This document shows positions 15,704 to 18,258 of a stretch of 18,258 nt of DNA, piece by piece (the first letter of the stretch is position 1; the number at the start of each line of letters is the position of its first letter). The DNA comes from REEB481 sp041170785 (lineage in GTDB: Bacteria > Bacteroidota > Bacteroidia > NS11-12g > UBA955): the NCBI GenBank assembly GCA_041170785.1, contig JBEDND010000009.1:1-18258 (forward strand), in the 5' to 3' direction. Both the position numbers and the translations under genes were made by a program. Under the pieces are notes generated by a model that worked only from the letters and a program-made list of their open reading frames with translations, was not told the origin of the DNA and ran no database searches.

Positions 15704-17610
15704 CAGGACTGCCCTTCCATCCAAGCTTCCAACAGCCGGTCGTATTCGCCCTGCAGCTGTTCGATGTTCCGGCACAAAGCTTCATGTTCCTGTCCCAATT
15801 TCCCAACCAGGGCAAGGTCTGCAGCCACTTCCGGATTGGCCAGCCGTGCTTCCAGATCGGCACGCTGCGCCTGCTGTGCATCCAGTTTTGTCTGCACGGC
15901 TTCAAGCTCTTTCTCCAGCTGCTTTGCGCGGGATTGATTTTCTGTTGCTTTCACCGGAGCTGGTACAGGCTTTTCCTGTTTCTGGGGCTTGGGTTCCTGA
16001 GCGGCCATCTGTTCCTGACGGCGCGCAAACCATTCGTTAAACTCGGGATAGGTGCCGGGATATTCCTTGATGAGGCCATCTTCCACATACCAGATTTTAT
16101 TGGCCACTTCTGAAACGAAATAGCGATCGTGGCTGATAAGTACGAAGCTCCCTTTGTAGTTTTTCAGTGCTTCTGCCAACAACCCGGAACTTTGGATGTC
16201 CAGGTGGTTGGTAGGTTCGTCGAGCAGCAGCAGGTTGCTTTCCTGAACCAGGGTTTTGGCCAGGGCTACACGGGCTTTTTCGCCACCGCTGAGCAGTTTG
16301 ATTTTCTTGAATACAGAATCGCCGGTGAACAGGAAACAGCCCAATACCGTGCGCACTTCACGTTCGGTGAGCAGCGGCGCAGCATGTCCCAGTTCATCCA
16401 GCAGGTTGCGGCTCAGATTTAAACTTTCCAGCTGATGCTGTGCATAGAAAGCCGTGTCCACCTGATAGCCGATTTCTACGGAACCTCCATGGCTTTCCGT
16501 GCCATTGATGATGCGCAACAAGGTTGATTTACCGATGCCGTTGGCACCAATGAAGGCAATCTTATCGCCGCGTAACACCTGCGCCTCACCGCCCTTCAGC
16601 ACCGTTTTCTCCCCGTAGGCTTTGGTGATGTCCTTCAGATGAATGAGCATCTTGCCCGGTGTGCGCTTGGTTTTGAAGTCGAGTTTCAATACCACGCCGT
16701 CTTCTATCACCTCTTCCACGCGCTCCAGCTTCTCCAGCTGCTTCACCCTGGATTGCACAGCGGTGGCTTTGGAAGCCTTGTAGCGGAAACGCTCAATAAA
16801 GCGCTGTTGTTGCTTGATGTACTGTTGCTGGTTTTCGAAGCGGCGTTGCTGCATGGCATCGCGCTCCTGTTTTTGCTCCAGGTATTCGAAGTAGTTGCCG
16901 GTATAATGGTACAATTGCTGATGGGCAATTTCCACCACGCGGGTAACCACACGATCCATGAAAAACCGGTCGTGCGACACAATCACGAAGGTGCCGCGGT
17001 ATTCGCTGAGGTATTCTTCCAGCCACTCGATGCTGGGCATATCCAGGTGGTTGGTGGGTTCGTCGAGCAGCAGCAAATCCGGCTGTTGCAGCAGCAACTT
17101 GGCCAGCATGACGCGCATCCGCCAGCCACCGCTGAAGGATTGCAGGGGCTGATTCAGCTGCCAGGTTTCGAAACCCAGTCCTTCCAATATCTTCTCGGCT
17201 TCATTATCCAATTCATAGCCGCCCAGGGTGCCGAACTCTTCCTGCTTCTCGGCCAGCAGGTTCAGCGTTTTGTCGCTGTGGTCGGTTTCAATCTGCACCA
17301 ACAGCTCGTTGATTTCCTTCTCCAGCTGAACCAAACGTCCAAGGCCCTGACGGGCCACCTGAAGGATGGGTTCCGAGGATTCATAAGAAAGCATGTCCTG
17401 GTTGAGGAAGCCGATGGTGAGCCCACCAGTTTTGTTCATGATGCCCTCACGCAGGTCGTATTCTCCGGAAATCAGACGAAGCAGGGTTGATTTACCTGTG
17501 CCGTTTTTGCCGACCAGTCCTATTTTTTCGCCCGGCTTGATGTGCCAGGATGCGTTGCGGTAGAGGTATCTGCCGGCAAATTCGAAGCTGAAATCGGTAA
17601 GCGCTAACAC
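15703..17610 (-). CDS. ABC-F family ATPase (Uup/YheS-like)
   Basis: The 635-residue protein has two ABC domains and no membrane segment, the ABC-F layout. The first Walker A is GKNGTGKST (residues 34-42), the first signature FSGGWRMRV, and the first Walker B LLLLDEPTNHLD (about 179-190). The second Walker A is GANGIGKST (about 352-360), the second signature LSGGEKARV, and the second Walker B is identical to the first (about 460-471). Between them lies a charged helical linker (about 245-310), the part that contacts tRNA in ribosome-bound members. The last 90 residues are charged and helical, probably a coiled coil (AKQLEKELEAVQTKLDAQQA). ABC-F proteins act on translating ribosomes or, for Uup, affect DNA and ribosome handling; which applies here is unclear. 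Translation begins at GTG (reverse of 17608-17610); no suitable ATG lies near. Confidence 0.9.
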   Translation of the reverse strand: MLALTDFSFEFAGRYLYRNASWHIKPGEKIGLVGKNGTGKSTLLRLISGEYDLREGIMNKTGGLTIGFLNQDMLSYESSEPILQVARQGLGRLVQLEKEINELLVQIETDHSDKTLNLLAEKQEEFGTLGGYELDNEAEKILEGLGFETWQLNQPLQSFSGGWRMRVMLAKLLLQQPDLLLLDEPTNHLDMPSIEWLEEYLSEYRGTFVIVSHDRFFMDRVVTRVVEIAHQQLYHYTGNYFEYLEQKQERDAMQQRRFENQQQYIKQQQRFIERFRYKASKATAVQSRVKQLEKLERVEEVIEDGVVLKLDFKTKRTPGKMLIHLKDITKAYGEKTVLKGGEAQVLRGDKIAFIGANGIGKSTLLRIINGTESHGGSVEIGYQVDTAFYAQHQLESLNLSRNLLDELGHAAPLLTEREVRTVLGCFLFTGDSVFKKIKLLSGGEKARVALAKTLVQESNLLLLDEPTNHLDIQSSGLLAEALKNYKGSFVLISHDRYFVSEVANKIWYVEDGLIKEYPGTYPEFNEWFARRQEQMAAQEPKPQKQEKPVPAPVKATENQSRAKQLEKELEAVQTKLDAQQAQRADLEARLANPEVAADLALVGKLGQEHEALCRNIEQLQGEYDRLLEAWMEGQS

Positions 17611-17627
17611 GGTATTAAAAAGGGCTG

Positions 17628-17635
17628 CAAAGTTC
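17628..17635 (-). promoter_or_regulatory. Possible -7 element for the ABC-F gene
   Basis: GAACTTTG on the minus strand differs from the TAnnTTTG consensus at one base and lies 17 bases before the GTG start. No TTG is seen at the expected -33 distance. It could be a weak promoter; read-through from the upstream prenyltransferase gene is the alternative. Confidence 0.25.
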
Positions 17636-17713
17636 GGGAAAAAATCGGCTGCTTCTGCGCGTACCCTTCAGGTTGCAGCAGCGCGGCAAGAGCCCGGCAC
17701 TCAAAAATCGACT

Positions 17714-18258
17714 TCACACCCAAAGCACGCCCAGCATGCCGAACAGCATCAACCATTTCAGACGGTTGGAAGCCGAGCCCGCGGCTTTTCCCTGCCACAC
17801 AGAAAACGCCATGTATCCGGTACCAGCCGCTGCCAGCAGCAGATGCACGCGAAAAACCATTCCGGCGGGATAAAACAAAGCCACCGCGGAAATGAGGATC
17901 ACGGCCAAGCATAAAACCCCGGCGGTAACCCTCAGGGTGCGCAGCGAACCATAAACCACCGCCATGCTGCGCAGGCCGGCGCGTTCATCACCTTCCCTGT
18001 CGTCCACATCCTTTACCCATTCGCGCGCCAGATTCAGCAGAAAAGCAATCATGGTAAACTCGCTGAACGGCAAGGCAGAAGCATCTTCAATGCCTTTCCG
18101 CGCCACAAACACCACCGAAGCGGTAAGCATGGCCACCAGCATATTCCCTGCGGGAGGCATTCCCTTCAAATCGCTGCTGTAGAAGAACAGCAACAAATTC
18201 ACCACCAGGGTAAACAGGAAAAAGGTAAGGTCCAGCATCCAGGCGGCGCCCAGGGAAA
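17714..18258 (-). CDS. UbiA-family prenyltransferase, C-terminal part (runs off right edge)
   Basis: About 181 residues are present; the frame stays open to the window edge, so the N-terminus is missing. The apparent ATG at 18238 is internal, since coding sequence (SLGAAW in frame) continues upstream of it. About five hydrophobic segments surround the motif REWVKDVDDREGDERAGLRS, the second aspartate-rich motif of UbiA enzymes, which transfer polyprenyl groups to aromatic or glycerol-phosphate acceptors in the inner membrane. In Bacteroidota such genes are often labelled geranylgeranylglycerol-phosphate geranylgeranyltransferase, but MenA- or UbiA-type roles cannot be excluded without the N-terminal half. 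It is followed by the ABC-F gene after about 100 bases on the same strand, and the gap holds no clear terminator. Confidence 0.85.
   Translation of the reverse strand, partial: SLGAAWMLDLTFFLFTLVVNLLLFFYSSDLKGMPPAGNMLVAMLTASVVFVARKGIEDASALPFSEFTMIAFLLNLAREWVKDVDDREGDERAGLRSMAVVYGSLRTLRVTAGVLCLAVILISAVALFYPAGMVFRVHLLLAAAGTGYMAFSVWQGKAAGSASNRLKWLMLFGMLGVLWV

Noticed and set aside
16639..17490. A 283-codon plus-strand frame opposite the ABC-F gene
   Set aside because: Antisense to a protein with two complete ABC domains; leucine- and glutamine-rich nonsense composition.
1..18258. Mobile elements, CRISPR arrays, tRNA or rRNA genes
   Set aside because: No transposase, integrase, regular repeat array, cloverleaf or rRNA-like stretch was seen; intergenic regions are too short for rRNA.

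Overview
The window looks like ordinary chromosome of a member of the Bacteroidota. The evidence is two promoters with the phylum-type -7 motif TAnnTTTG, starts preceded by A-rich sequence rather than Shine-Dalgarno sites, a DUF2490-like outer-membrane protein, a secreted TPR protein, and protein sequences of typical Bacteroidota flavour. The genus cannot be fixed from the sequence. Genes are tightly packed. I see no rRNA, tRNA, CRISPR array, insertion sequence or phage gene. No gene-free stretch exceeds about 165 bases.

Left part (1-5174, all minus strand). A surface-polysaccharide cluster reads leftward: a left-handed beta-helix sugar N-acyltransferase of the WlbB/WbpD type, UDP-glucose 4-epimerase GalE (its ATG directly abuts the upstream stop), a YwaF/TIGR02206 membrane protein, and a family 2-like glycosyltransferase with a 4-base ATGA overlap. 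A secreted TPR protein follows from its own promoter. The first codons of a further membrane-protein gene run off the left edge.

Middle part (5305-15703, all plus strand). This is the most interesting section and reads as one operon: SulP anion transporter, DUF2490-like outer-membrane barrel, small secreted protein, DabA, DabB, porin O/P-like barrel, second SulP transporter, then a strong intrinsic terminator. Several junctions are overlapping or nearly abutting (SulP1/DUF2490, DabA/DabB, DabB/porin). DabA (a beta-carbonic-anhydrase-like zinc protein) and DabB (a NuoL/MrpA-like membrane subunit) form the known energy-coupled inorganic-carbon accumulation complex. SulP proteins include the bicarbonate transporter BicA. 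The operon therefore looks like a dissolved-inorganic-carbon uptake cassette that spans outer membrane, periplasm and inner membrane. Two close SulP paralogs sit at its ends as direct repeats. No stand-alone carbonic anhydrase and no Calvin-cycle gene is visible, so anaplerotic carboxylation in a heterotroph is a more likely purpose than autotrophy, though this is inference.

Right part (15703-18258, minus strand). A GTG-started ABC-F ATPase converges on the operon terminator. Upstream of it is the 3' part of a UbiA-family prenyltransferase that runs off the right edge.
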